From assembly GCF_900103425.1 (NCBI RefSeq), contig NZ_FMXA01000003.1, positions 1 to 64,000 on the forward strand: a DNA stretch of 64,000 nucleotides, written 5' to 3'. The first letter of the stretch is position 1. Every line of letters begins with the position of its first letter. A model generated the notes under the pieces. That model did no database searches and was not told the origin of the DNA. It worked only from the letters and a program-made list of their open reading frames with translations. A program made the position numbers and the translations under genes. Positions 35,515 to 42,887 of this stretch are shown in pieces. Origin of the DNA: Dialister histaminiformans. Lineage in GTDB: Bacteria > Bacillota > Negativicutes > Veillonellales > Dialisteraceae.

Positions 35515-35589
35515 TGGCAGGGGTAGTAGGGATCGAACCTACGCATGACGGAGTCAGAGTCCGTTGCCTTACCGCTTGGCGATACCCCT
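35515..35589 (-). tRNA. tRNA-Gln(CTG)
   Basis: 75 nt. Acceptor AGGGGTA/TACCCCT, discriminator G, CCA encoded. Anticodon loop CTCTGAC gives CTG for codon CAG. A TTG tRNA-Gln must be elsewhere. Confidence 0.93.
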
Positions 35590-35590
35590 A

Positions 35591-35665
35591 TGGCTCCTGA
35601 AGTAGGGCTCGAACCTACGACCGATCGGTTAACAGCCGATTGCTCTACCACTGAGCTATTCAGGA
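35591..35665 (-). tRNA. tRNA-Asn(GTT)
   Basis: 75 nt. Acceptor TCCTGAA/TTCAGGA, discriminator G, CCA encoded. Anticodon loop CTGTTAA gives GTT. Confidence 0.95.
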
Positions 35666-35669
35666 AAAC

Positions 35670-35744
<75 letters not shown>

Positions 35745-35761
35745 ATTTCAGCAACGATATT

Positions 35762-35789
35762 ATTATATCACTGCAACGTTGTTTGTCAA
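35762..35789 (-). promoter_or_regulatory. tRNA cluster promoter, both hexamers consensus
   Basis: TTGACA (35784-35789), 16 bp, TATAAT (35762-35767), 18 bp before tRNA-Gly. The only visible promoter for the ten-gene operon. Confidence 0.85.
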
Positions 35790-36039
35790 GTCCTTGTTTC
35801 AAGAAACTTTTCTTTCAACGTTTGACGCTGCAGTCTTTGCATCTCTCGATGCCGCTCAATCGCAACGTCATGTTCAATACTTTACCAGACACGTCATCAT
35901 ATGTCAACAACTTTTTACAGAAATATTTTAAACCCGCATCGGACTCCAGTTTTGTAGGTCCATCTTCTCCGATAAAATCTGGTTTTTTTCATGCTTTATC
36001 TTCTTTTCTTATAGTTTCTGTTTTTTCATAAAAAACAGT

Positions 36040-36086
36040 AAAACCACCGGACAGTATTAAAATCTCTTATACTGTCCGGTGGTTTT
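36040..36086. terminator. Terminator after LarC-like gene
   Basis: An 18-bp perfect stem (AAAACCACCGGACAGTAT and complement) with an 11-nt loop and T-runs on both strands, 52 bp past the LarC-like stop. Confidence 0.9.
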
Positions 36087-36137
36087 ATCTGTACTTTATG
36101 CGTTGGAAATCCTGTTAACTTTTTTACTTTTTCCAGA

Positions 36138-36875
36138 TTACCGGCCGAAAATCTGCAGTCTTCTGTTAAAAATAGAATTATTCTTTTCCGTATAATACCC
36201 AAGATACAGAGTTACCGTATTCTCACCGGCCGGATTTTCTATCTGGCTTGTACCATAGGACGTAGCATCCACTATAAAACGCCCGTCCATTGACTGGAAT
36301 TCTTCGGATAATCCTTCCAGAATGGCCGCTGCAAATGTCGAAATCCCCTCCACAGGTATGGGAAGACCTGCCGTGGCCCCCTTGCGCTTTAAAATGGCCG
36401 ATACGGCCTTTCCCTGTTCTGTTTTCCCTGCCGTAATATCCAGAGGGCATGTGAAGATAGCGTCTGCTTCCAGGTAGGATATTCCCAGCAGAATATAGTA
36501 AAGGGATATCAGATTTTCAGGCGCCACGTGAAGGTCCTGCAAGGAATCCCCGGTTTCATTCAGGCCGGCCTGCAGCGCATCCATAACCTTATTCCCCGGC
36601 ATCAGAAATTCCTGGCATCCTTTTTCACAAAGGTCCATCCACTCTGCCTTCAATCCTTCCATGGTCAGGTTTTCCTCGCCCATTACCGGTGGCTGATAAA
36701 AATAAGTAGCCCCAATCTGAGCGTATGGATTATTCCTGATTATCGGCCGGGTATACAGTCCCGCCTTTTTCCCTTCGGCCTGCAGATATATTTCCGGAAC
36801 CCCCATATTAACCAGTGCCCCTGCCAGCATATCCGGAGTGAGTTCCCCATTACATTTGATAAATAATGCTTTCAT
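36138..36875 (-). CDS. LarC-like protein (nickel-pincer insertion family)
   Basis: A 245-residue protein resembling LarC (DUF111), which in lactate racemase activation inserts nickel into a pyridinium-mononucleotide cofactor using CTP. MKALFIKCNGELTPDMLAGALVNMGVP matches the LarC start (SGDMxLGALLDLG); EADAIFTCPLDITAGKTEQG and GLPIPVEGISTFAAAILEGL fit the middle; DATSYGTSQIENPAGENTVTLYLG fits the GyGaGxxxxxxpNvLR end. Several of its usual glycines and histidines are lost and it is shorter than the roughly 400-residue full form. It starts 2 bp after a CobT-like gene, so one transcript. No larA, larB or larE is seen. Confidence 0.6.
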   Translation of the reverse strand: MKALFIKCNGELTPDMLAGALVNMGVPEIYLQAEGKKAGLYTRPIIRNNPYAQIGATYFYQPPVMGEENLTMEGLKAEWMDLCEKGCQEFLMPGNKVMDALQAGLNETGDSLQDLHVAPENLISLYYILLGISYLEADAIFTCPLDITAGKTEQGKAVSAILKRKGATAGLPIPVEGISTFAAAILEGLSEEFQSMDGRFIVDATSYGTSQIENPAGENTVTLYLGYYTEKNNSIFNRRLQIFGR

Positions 36876-36877
36876 AG

Positions 36878-37771
36878 TTACTCTGCCTTTCCATAATTCA
36901 TCATTATCCGGTCAAGAAGGGAAAGTCCTGCTGCCGCTCCAAGCCCCGCGCCGCCGGTAATACCATAATGCAGCATCGGTTCCATATGAAGTGCCTGCAT
37001 CTGCATCTTATGCACCGGTTCATCATAAGCCAGGGAAGGGAATATTCCCGACAGGACTTCCGGGTACACAATCGTTGCTGCCAGTGCTGCCGCCCCGGAC
37101 ACCGCATCATCAAACACAACCGCTACACCGTTTTTGGCGCATACGGTAATAAATCCGAACATCGCCACAATTTCCGTGGAACCTGTCGCGGCCAGTACTT
37201 CCAGTGGATTTTCAGCCAAATTTCCGACTTCTTTAAGGTGAAGACGATATCCATTCTTTCTGGTCGCATTTTCCAGCCGCTGATGAAGAGCCGCCGTTGT
37301 CACAGCAAGAGCCGACAGCATATATCTTTCTCCCACATGGCCAAGGCCGACCGCCTCGATTCCCTGCCTGATTACCGCCTGGGCCACAGCCATACCGGCG
37401 GAAACCGCACGTTCTGCCGTTTCCTTATCCATAGCCGGGTACCCATGATGCGTACCATGAATAACCTTCTGATGGAGTATGCCGGAAATTGCCGTGGTAT
37501 CTTTCTGTAAACCTATATCAATCAGATACACTGGCGCATTGATTCTGCGCGCCGCCGCATTAACCGGCCCATATCCCTGTGAAATCACAGCCGCCTCATT
37601 AAAGCTCAGGCGCCCCTGTGTCTTATTGACTCCATCCACTGCCGTATCCCCGCAGAAAACAACCAGGGCTTTCCTGAGTGGTTCCTGTCCCCTGTCCTTA
37701 TACAGAGAAAAAACCTTGTCCTGCATTACATCCCATCCGCTTTTATGGCTTTCCTTACGGTCAAATTTCAT
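36878..37771 (-). CDS. CobT-like phosphoribosyltransferase, ArsAB-type subunit 1
   Basis: A 297-residue CobT homologue. CobT joins nicotinate mononucleotide and a lower base to give the alpha-riboside phosphate of cobamides. Visible matches are ALVVFCGDTAVDG (for the FxADHG block), APVYLIDIGL, NPLEVLAATGSTEIVAM (DPLxLLAxxGGxEIA), VVFDDAVSGAAALAATIV and the C-terminal EPVHKMQMQALHMEPMLHYGITGGAGLGAAAGLSLL. In the last block the catalytic Glu (GEGTGA in CobT) is replaced by Gly (GGAG, about 273-276). It overlaps its paralogue by 4 nt. This pairing matches ArsAB of Sporomusa ovata and Veillonella. Confidence 0.75.
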   Translation of the reverse strand: MKFDRKESHKSGWDVMQDKVFSLYKDRGQEPLRKALVVFCGDTAVDGVNKTQGRLSFNEAAVISQGYGPVNAAARRINAPVYLIDIGLQKDTTAISGILHQKVIHGTHHGYPAMDKETAERAVSAGMAVAQAVIRQGIEAVGLGHVGERYMLSALAVTTAALHQRLENATRKNGYRLHLKEVGNLAENPLEVLAATGSTEIVAMFGFITVCAKNGVAVVFDDAVSGAAALAATIVYPEVLSGIFPSLAYDEPVHKMQMQALHMEPMLHYGITGGAGLGAAAGLSLLDRIMMNYGKAE

Positions 37772-38805
37772 GCCTCTACCCCCAGTTCTTCCTTAGTCGC
37801 ACATTCCTTATATATGTGAAGCACCGTTTCCAGCATATCGCCGGCCATAACGGCAGCCATACCGGTTTCCCACACAGGGTTCAGGGTAGATACCCCGGTA
37901 AGGGAAAGTCCCTGCAGTAAATCTTTCTGTCTCCTGTTTCCGCTGAAGCATTCAGAAGCCATCACTGACTGCAGTGAACTTTCAGACAGCGCAAAAGCCA
38001 GATAGGCTGCGGCCACGCCGGACAGGCCGTCCAGAATAACCGCGCCGCGCCGGGACGCCGCCCCCAGAATCACCCCGGTGAGGAATCCTATATCTACACC
38101 ACCTGTTTTCATTAATACATCGAGCGGACTGTGGTTATCCGGCTGATTGGCATCCAGTGCCTGCTGCACCTTTTCTATGGCATCCACCACCTGTTCCTTA
38201 CTCATCCAGGATTCGGGGCGATATACTTCCGCCGCATTCCACTCTTTCAGCCCGGCAATGACTCCGCACGCCGCCATAGAAGATCCCAGACTCAGGTTCC
38301 CCAGGTAAAATAGTTTCTTCCCTTTTTCAATCCATTCTCCGGCCATTTCAATCCCCGACTCAATGGCCTGAATGGCCTGCTGTCGGGTCATTGCCGCCCC
38401 CTTGGTAAAATCAGCGGTTCCCTCTGCCACACGCTGTCTGCTTATATGCGGATTGCTCAGCCCCTCACCGGAAAGTCCCGTATCCACAAGGGAAAGCTCA
38501 GCCCCTGCAAATGCCGCATTTTTCTCCGCCTCTTTTATCATCTGAGCATACGCCGGATTATCCGGAGTTTCCCTGTTTATAAAAGATCGGGCCGCACCAT
38601 GCTCAGATAGCGGCGCAATAAGAACCTTTTCCGGATCCTCCGGCATGGTTTCTCCAACCGACAGCGCGTAATGCACCACCATATCCACCGCATTCCCCAT
38701 ATAGGTCAATCCTAAATACAGCCGGTTCCACCGGGTGCGGATTTCTTCTTCTGTCTCAGAGGACAGAGGGACAATTCGATTTAATGTATCCTCTAATAAT
38801 CCCAT
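37768..38805 (-). CDS. CobT-like phosphoribosyltransferase, ArsAB-type subunit 2
   Basis: A 345-residue CobT homologue. LIAPLSEHGAARSF (68-70 for the DHG block), SLVDTGL, VAEGTADFTKGAAMTRQQAIQAIESGIEMA (GTxNFxxGPAMTRexA), LFYLGNLSLGSSMAA (GEMGIGNTT), DVLMKTGGVDIGFLTGVILGAASRRGAVILDGLSGVAAAYLAF and a final NPVWETGMAAVMA. Glu313 lies where CobT has its catalytic Glu, which is the reverse of its partner. GNTT is replaced by GSSM. It leads the operon, with a promoter and attenuator just upstream. Together with the next gene it is expected to act as a heterodimer. Confidence 0.78.
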   Translation of the reverse strand: MGLLEDTLNRIVPLSSETEEEIRTRWNRLYLGLTYMGNAVDMVVHYALSVGETMPEDPEKVLIAPLSEHGAARSFINRETPDNPAYAQMIKEAEKNAAFAGAELSLVDTGLSGEGLSNPHISRQRVAEGTADFTKGAAMTRQQAIQAIESGIEMAGEWIEKGKKLFYLGNLSLGSSMAACGVIAGLKEWNAAEVYRPESWMSKEQVVDAIEKVQQALDANQPDNHSPLDVLMKTGGVDIGFLTGVILGAASRRGAVILDGLSGVAAAYLAFALSESSLQSVMASECFSGNRRQKDLLQGLSLTGVSTLNPVWETGMAAVMAGDMLETVLHIYKECATKEELGVEA

Positions 38806-38827
38806 ATTTATCCTTTCTTATAAAAAA

Positions 38828-38853
38828 GGGGAATGGCATGGCCGCCCCTCCCC
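38828..38853 (-). promoter_or_regulatory. Intrinsic terminator in arsAB-like leader (attenuator)
   Basis: GGGGA...GGC...GCC...TCCCC closes a GC-rich stem followed by six T on the minus strand. It lies between the operon's -10 element and its first ATG, 22 bp before the start codon. No upstream minus-strand gene exists that it could serve, so attenuation of this operon is likely. Confidence 0.75.
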
Positions 38854-38884
38854 GTGTCTTTTCCTGAATATTATTTACTGTTTA

Positions 38885-38890
38885 ATTATA
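38885..38890 (-). promoter_or_regulatory. Extended -10 promoter of the CobT-like operon
   Basis: TGATATAAT on the minus strand, with no good -35 box. Predicted start near 38878, giving a 73-nt leader. Confidence 0.6.
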
Positions 38891-38910
38891 TCATAACCTG
38901 TATGGTCCGC

Positions 38911-38940
38911 TTGAATAACCTGGGCTCCTCCATGTACAAT
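38911..38940 (+). promoter_or_regulatory. Promoter of the DUF2939-like gene
   Basis: TTGAAT (38911-38916), 18 bp, TACAAT (38935-38940) on the plus strand, divergent from the CobT-like promoter. Confidence 0.6.
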
Positions 38941-38990
38941 ACCATATAGGAAACTCATGTAAATACATATAGTTATACAGGGAGAATATT

Positions 38991-39572
38991 ATGTCTAAAC
39001 TGAAAAAAGCCGGCATCCTTTTCGCCATACTCATTGCCGGTGCTGCTTCCTGGTTTTATTTTTACTGGATGAACACGCCTGCCTATGCAGCCGGAGAAAT
39101 CCAGAAGGCAGTACAGAGCCATGATTATGACCTGCTTGCCTACCGGGTGGATTTAAACAAAGTCTATTCAGCCGCCATTGATGATTCTGCGGATGTACTT
39201 TCCAAAGATGGAAAAAAGGACCATAGAACCGCCGCTTCACTCCTCCGCAGTTTGAAAAGCCCTATTGCTGACGAACTGGTTCATCAGACACAGCTACGTT
39301 TCCAGGGCAAGAAGAAAGAATCATCCTTGTTCGATGAACCTGTAAATGCCATTACTTCCTATCTTGGATTTACTACCTTAACCATCACTCAATGCCTTTC
39401 CATTGAAGAAAAAGGTGACCAGGCTATTGTAAGTGTACGTGTTCATGACCGGAAATTAAAACACGATTTCACCTGGAAAGTACTTATGGAAAAAGATGTA
39501 AACGGGACCTGGTGCGCTACCCGCATCCTTAATCTGAAAGACTATATCAGAGAAAGAGAAGCTCTGCTGTAA
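38991..39572 (+). CDS. DUF2939-like membrane-anchored protein
   Basis: A 193-residue protein with a single N-terminal helix (about 7-27) and then a soluble domain. PAYAAGEIQKAVQSHDYDLLAYRVDLNKVYSAAIDD resembles the DUF2939 start, a helical pair that follows the anchor; the C-terminus is beta-rich (QAIVSVRVHDRKLKHDFTWKVLMEKDVNGTWCATRI), like an NTF2-type fold. Function unknown. GGGAGAAT precedes the ATG. One-gene unit, ended by 39584-39632. Confidence 0.7.
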   Translation: MSKLKKAGILFAILIAGAASWFYFYWMNTPAYAAGEIQKAVQSHDYDLLAYRVDLNKVYSAAIDDSADVLSKDGKKDHRTAASLLRSLKSPIADELVHQTQLRFQGKKKESSLFDEPVNAITSYLGFTTLTITQCLSIEEKGDQAIVSVRVHDRKLKHDFTWKVLMEKDVNGTWCATRILNLKDYIREREALL

Positions 39573-39583
39573 TACGCAGGCAG

Positions 39584-39632
39584 AATGACAAAGAGGCCGG
39601 CATCCAAAATGGATGCCGGCCTCTTTGTCATT
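39584..39632. terminator. Bidirectional terminator, 22-bp stem
   Basis: AATGACAAAGAGGCCGGCAT and complement with a short A loop serve the convergent DUF2939-like and methyltransferase genes. Confidence 0.92.
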
Positions 39633-39649
39633 TTAATTTCTGATTATAC

Positions 39650-40870
39650 TTATACAATCTGGAACAGGAAAAACTTAAGATAATAGGTTTCCGGAACCGA
39701 CATCAAAATCGGATGATCCGGCGCCTGCTGCCGGGATTCAATCTGCTTTAATGTCACTCCCGCGTCCCTGGCTGCTTCTTTCAGCATCTTGATGAACAGT
39801 TCCTCCCCCATAAAATGAGAACAGGAACAAGTAGCCAGATACCCTCCGCGTGGCAGAATCTTCATAGCCCGATAATTGATTTCCTTATAGCCCCGGAACG
39901 CTTCATGCACAGTCTGTCTTGATTTGGTAAAGGCAGGCGGATCCAGAATAATGTAATCATACGTATGGTTATGTGTCCGGTCGAGTTCCGTAAGATATTC
40001 AAATACATCCGCTTCCACCGCCTCTATTTCCAAATGGTTGCATTCTGCATTATGTTTAACCATAGCCACCGCCTCGGCTGAGATATCCACCGCCGTTACA
40101 GAAGCAGCTCCACCCCGGGCCGCATTGAGCGCAAAGGCCCCGGTATGGGTAAAGCAGTCGAGAACATGCCTTCCCCGGGCAATGCTCCCCGCTGCCAGAC
40201 GATTGAATTTCTGATCCAGGAAAAATCCTGTTTTCTGCCCATTTTCCACATCCACATCATAATGAATTCCATTCTCCACAATATGCGTTATGGTCTTTCT
40301 GTCTTCCGGATTAAGAAGCGGAGAGTCAAAGAACCCCTTATACTGCGTGAGTCCTTCCAGTTCGCGTATCTTCACATCATTTCTTTCATATACACAGCTG
40401 ACCGGAAGCCCATGCTGCCGGAGCACTTCAATCAGGCTGTTAAGGATGATATCTTTGTTCTTTTCTATTCCCAGCGACAGGACCTGCACAGACAGCACAT
40501 CTCCAAATCTGTCCACGGTAAGCCCCGGAAGCTGATCCGCCTCACCAAAGATGATTCGCATATTATCATAATCTTCCGGCCGCATAACCTGGAGACGGTA
40601 ATCCAGCGCATAGGAAACTCTGCGTTTCCAGAAGGCATCGTCAAATCTGTCATTGGCATTTGTGGATATAATACGAACCGTGATCTTGGAGTGTTCATTA
40701 TAAAAGCCGCTGCCTATGAATTTTCCCTTTCCAGACAGCACCCGGACAATCTCACCTGGTTCAATCCCCTCGTCCTTCCCCTTAATTTCAGACCCGTAAA
40801 TCCAGGGATGTCCCCCTTTGGCTGCCAACTCTGCCCGCTTACTGATTGTTACCGTTTTTAATGCTTCCAT
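39650..40870 (-). CDS. rlmI: Class I rRNA large-subunit methyltransferase (RlmI-like)
   Basis: A 406-residue SAM-dependent methyltransferase of the RlmI/RlmK-C family. PUA domain at the N-terminus (WIYGSEIKGKDEGIEPGEIVRVLS, 23-46), central RlmI-like domain, then the Rossmann fold with VLDCFTHTGAFALNAARGGA (motif I), DISAEA, DYIILDPPAFTKS (motif IV) and LATCSCSHFM. RlmI methylates C5 of C1962 of 23S rRNA. The DPPxF and the Cys of CSCS fit the two-cysteine m5C mechanism. Confidence 0.92.
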   Translation of the reverse strand: MEALKTVTISKRAELAAKGGHPWIYGSEIKGKDEGIEPGEIVRVLSGKGKFIGSGFYNEHSKITVRIISTNANDRFDDAFWKRRVSYALDYRLQVMRPEDYDNMRIIFGEADQLPGLTVDRFGDVLSVQVLSLGIEKNKDIILNSLIEVLRQHGLPVSCVYERNDVKIRELEGLTQYKGFFDSPLLNPEDRKTITHIVENGIHYDVDVENGQKTGFFLDQKFNRLAAGSIARGRHVLDCFTHTGAFALNAARGGAASVTAVDISAEAVAMVKHNAECNHLEIEAVEADVFEYLTELDRTHNHTYDYIILDPPAFTKSRQTVHEAFRGYKEINYRAMKILPRGGYLATCSCSHFMGEELFIKMLKEAARDAGVTLKQIESRQQAPDHPILMSVPETYYLKFFLFQIV

Positions 40871-40976
40871 ACAATTCTCCTGTCAGTAAAATATAGATCT
40901 CACATTCCTGCTATTTTACCACAGGTTACATAGATTGATAAGAAATATACCTTTCTCCTGCCTTTTCGTCAGACGC

Positions 40977-41021
40977 AAAAACACCTGACAGTCTCTTTCA
41001 CAGAGCTGCCAGGTGTTTTTA
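40977..41021. terminator. Terminator after secreted hydrolase gene
   Basis: AAAACACCTGaCAG and CTGcCAGGTGTTTT pair around a 14-nt loop with a T-run on each strand. It ends the hydrolase gene on the minus strand. Confidence 0.8.
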
Positions 41022-41086
41022 TGCATGCTGCCTCATAATGGTGAAAATAACAAATCCTGTTCCTATTTCCTTTTTACGAAAGCCAC

Positions 41087-42220
41087 TCAGCCCAGGTATT
41101 TATGGAAGAACGCAGCAATCTTATCAAAAGGTATCTTATTCATATTGTCATACAGATCAGTATGGTTTGCCCCCGGAACAATCAGAAGCTCCTTATTATT
41201 TCCCTTAAGTTTCCTGAATGCATCTTCAGAGAAGTAACGGGAATGTGCCTTTTCCCCGTGGATAATCAACACCGGATTTTCAATTTCATCTGCATAGGAA
41301 AGAAGAGGCATGTTGGTAAATGAAAGTGCACTGGTTGTGTTCCATCCATCGTTAGAATTTAGAGATCTTGGATGGTATGCTCTTCCCTTATAATAAGCAT
41401 GATAATCCTTAACGAACTGCGGTGCATCTTCCGGAAGCGGATCTACCACACCGCCGGCCCGCTGATATGTTCCATTCCTGTAGTCTTCCGTACGCTGCTG
41501 ATTGAGGGCTTTACGGCGTTCCATTCGCTCTTTCTTCAGTGTATCACTGTCTTTTTCATAGTCGAAATAACCATTAGCAGTTACACGGCTCATATCATAC
41601 ATGGTGGAAGTAACCGTGGCCTTAATCCGGGTATCGATGGCTGCCGCATTTAACGCCATACCGCCGAAGCCGCAGATACCCAGGATGCCAATCTTATCCG
41701 GGTTAACATCACTGCGATTGGACAGATAATCCACTGCCGCGCAGAAATCTTCCGTGTTAATATCCGGGCTTGCCACGTTTCTGACATTTCCACCGCTTTC
41801 CCCGATAAAGGAAGGATCAAAAGCCATGGTAATAAATCCCATTTCTGCCAGTTTCTGCGCGTAAATTCCCGCAGCCTGCTCTTTCACTGCGCCAAATGGG
41901 CCGGCTACTGCCAGAGCCGGCATTCTGCCCTGTCTGTTCTTTGGCATGTACAGATCAGCAGCCAGTGTAATCCCATACCGGTTATGAAATGTTACCTTGG
42001 TATGGTCAACCTTATCGCTCTCTGGAAATGTCTTATCCCATGCGCTTGTCAGCTTGAGATGTTCTTCTCCTTCCCATGGGGTAGAAGAAATCTGATGCAC
42101 GGCACCGGCTTTTCCGGACTTGCTGCTTACATCCGCCGCATCTACCGGCATTACCAGCCCCGCCAGAGTAAGCCCCGCCAGAACAAAGGAAAACCATTTC
42201 ACTTTCTTCAGATTTTTCAT
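41087..42220 (-). CDS. Exported alpha/beta hydrolase with Cys nucleophile motif
   Basis: A 377-residue protein with a signal peptide (KNLKKVKWFSFVLAGLTLAGLVMPVDAA, cleavage about 28). The fold shows PALAVAGPFGAVKEQAAG (oxyanion region), FDPSFIGESGG, DKIGILGICGFGGMALN (nucleophile elbow G-x-C-x-G) and HGEKAHSRYF plus ANHTDLYD for the Asp/His. The cysteine in the elbow is as in dienelactone hydrolases and YcjY-like proteins. It is 18 bp downstream of the flavoprotein gene. Substrate unknown. Confidence 0.87.
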   Translation of the reverse strand: MKNLKKVKWFSFVLAGLTLAGLVMPVDAADVSSKSGKAGAVHQISSTPWEGEEHLKLTSAWDKTFPESDKVDHTKVTFHNRYGITLAADLYMPKNRQGRMPALAVAGPFGAVKEQAAGIYAQKLAEMGFITMAFDPSFIGESGGNVRNVASPDINTEDFCAAVDYLSNRSDVNPDKIGILGICGFGGMALNAAAIDTRIKATVTSTMYDMSRVTANGYFDYEKDSDTLKKERMERRKALNQQRTEDYRNGTYQRAGGVVDPLPEDAPQFVKDYHAYYKGRAYHPRSLNSNDGWNTTSALSFTNMPLLSYADEIENPVLIIHGEKAHSRYFSEDAFRKLKGNNKELLIVPGANHTDLYDNMNKIPFDKIAAFFHKYLG

Positions 42221-42238
42221 TTTAACCCCTCTTTGTAC

Positions 42239-42778
42239 CTAAATATGCATTCCTGCATCAAAAGCTTCTTTGAGCGCCATATGATTCTTAATATCCCCCG
42301 GTGCTGTCACTCCACCAGCAAAAACGGTTCCTGCCAACCTGCACCTGGGAAAACACTCGACCCAACCAGCCAGACTGCTGATAACCTTATCCGTAGTGTG
42401 GGGATTATCATCTGCTGCCGCCATAAGAAGATATACATCCCTGAACCTGTATTCCTGTGGGAATATGGGATTGCACCGGTCCAACAAAGTTTTCAACTGA
42501 CCGCTTATCCCGTAATAGTAAATCGGCGTAGCAAATACCACCACATCTGCATTTTTTATCTTTTCGGCAATGACTGCCGCATCGTCCTGCATATAGCAAC
42601 GGAACGTTTTCTGACAGGACAGACACCCGGTACAGAATCCCATTTTTTTCCCGGAAAGAGATATGAATTCTATCTCATTTTCAGCCCTTTCCGCCCCTTG
42701 TGCAAAGGCTTTTGCCAGCTGTTCTGAATTGCTGTCCTTTCGTAGACTGGCGGATATGATAACCACTTTTTTATCCAC
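42239..42778 (-). CDS. Flavodoxin-like NAD(P)H-dependent FMN reductase
   Basis: About 179 residues. I place the start at GTG 42778 (GTGGATAAAAAAGTG), which has AGGAGG 7 nt upstream; a longer frame to 42895 would cross the lysR stop and the inverted repeat. Motifs: IISASLRKDSNSEQLAKAF (FMN phosphate loop), a CTGCLSCQKTFRC cysteine group like iron-sulfur flavoproteins, and ATPIYYYGISGQLKTLLDRC (isoalloxazine loop). It probably reduces quinones or other electrophiles. Its ribosome site is the 3' arm of a perfect 22-bp inverted repeat. Confidence 0.85.
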   Translation of the reverse strand: MDKKVVIISASLRKDSNSEQLAKAFAQGAERAENEIEFISLSGKKMGFCTGCLSCQKTFRCYMQDDAAVIAEKIKNADVVVFATPIYYYGISGQLKTLLDRCNPIFPQEYRFRDVYLLMAAADDNPHTTDKVISSLAGWVECFPRCRLAGTVFAGGVTAPGDIKNHMALKEAFDAGMHI

Positions 42779-42783
42779 AAAAA

Positions 42784-42845
42784 TACCTCCTGCCCTATAA
42801 TGAAACCTCTGTCTTTCTGATGATTTCATTATAGGGCAGGAGGTA
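42784..42845. promoter_or_regulatory. Perfect 22-bp inverted repeat covering SD and -10
   Basis: Arms 42784-42805 and 42824-42845 are exact complements around an 18-nt loop. The downstream arm on the minus strand contains AGGAGG of the flavoprotein gene; the upstream arm contains TATAAT (42828-42833) and the complementary CCTCCT. RNA spanning both arms would hide the ribosome site. Confidence 0.85.
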
Positions 42846-42847
42846 AA

Positions 42848-42879
42848 ATAATAGCCAATACCCACTATCTTTCTATTAT
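42848..42879. promoter_or_regulatory. Candidate LysR-type operator
   Basis: ATAATAG (42848-42854) and CTATTAT (42873-42879) form an interrupted dyad, with a nested ATAG-N10-CTAT (42851-42868). It sits just upstream of a TTGGCT-N19-TATAAT promoter for the flavoprotein and near the end of a lysR gene. Confidence 0.5.
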
Positions 42880-42887
42880 CATGCCTT

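Larger units (their letters stand above)
35745..36137. other. 393-bp spacer: tRNA promoter and a terminator
   Basis: Contains the tRNA cluster promoter next to tRNA-Gly and a strong terminator for the LarC-like gene at 36040-36086. The central 200 bp are T-rich with several CAACGT copies and no convincing gene; a plus-strand frame here overlaps tRNA-Gly and is rejected. Confidence 0.6.

Noticed and set aside
38806-38890. A cobalamin riboswitch before the CobT-like pair
   Set aside because: The leader is only about 73 nt, far too short, and lacks the conserved core.
42784-42845. An invertible promoter switch
   Set aside because: Repeat arms match that idea, but the 18-bp interior is too small and no site-specific invertase gene is nearby; RNA or operator roles fit better.
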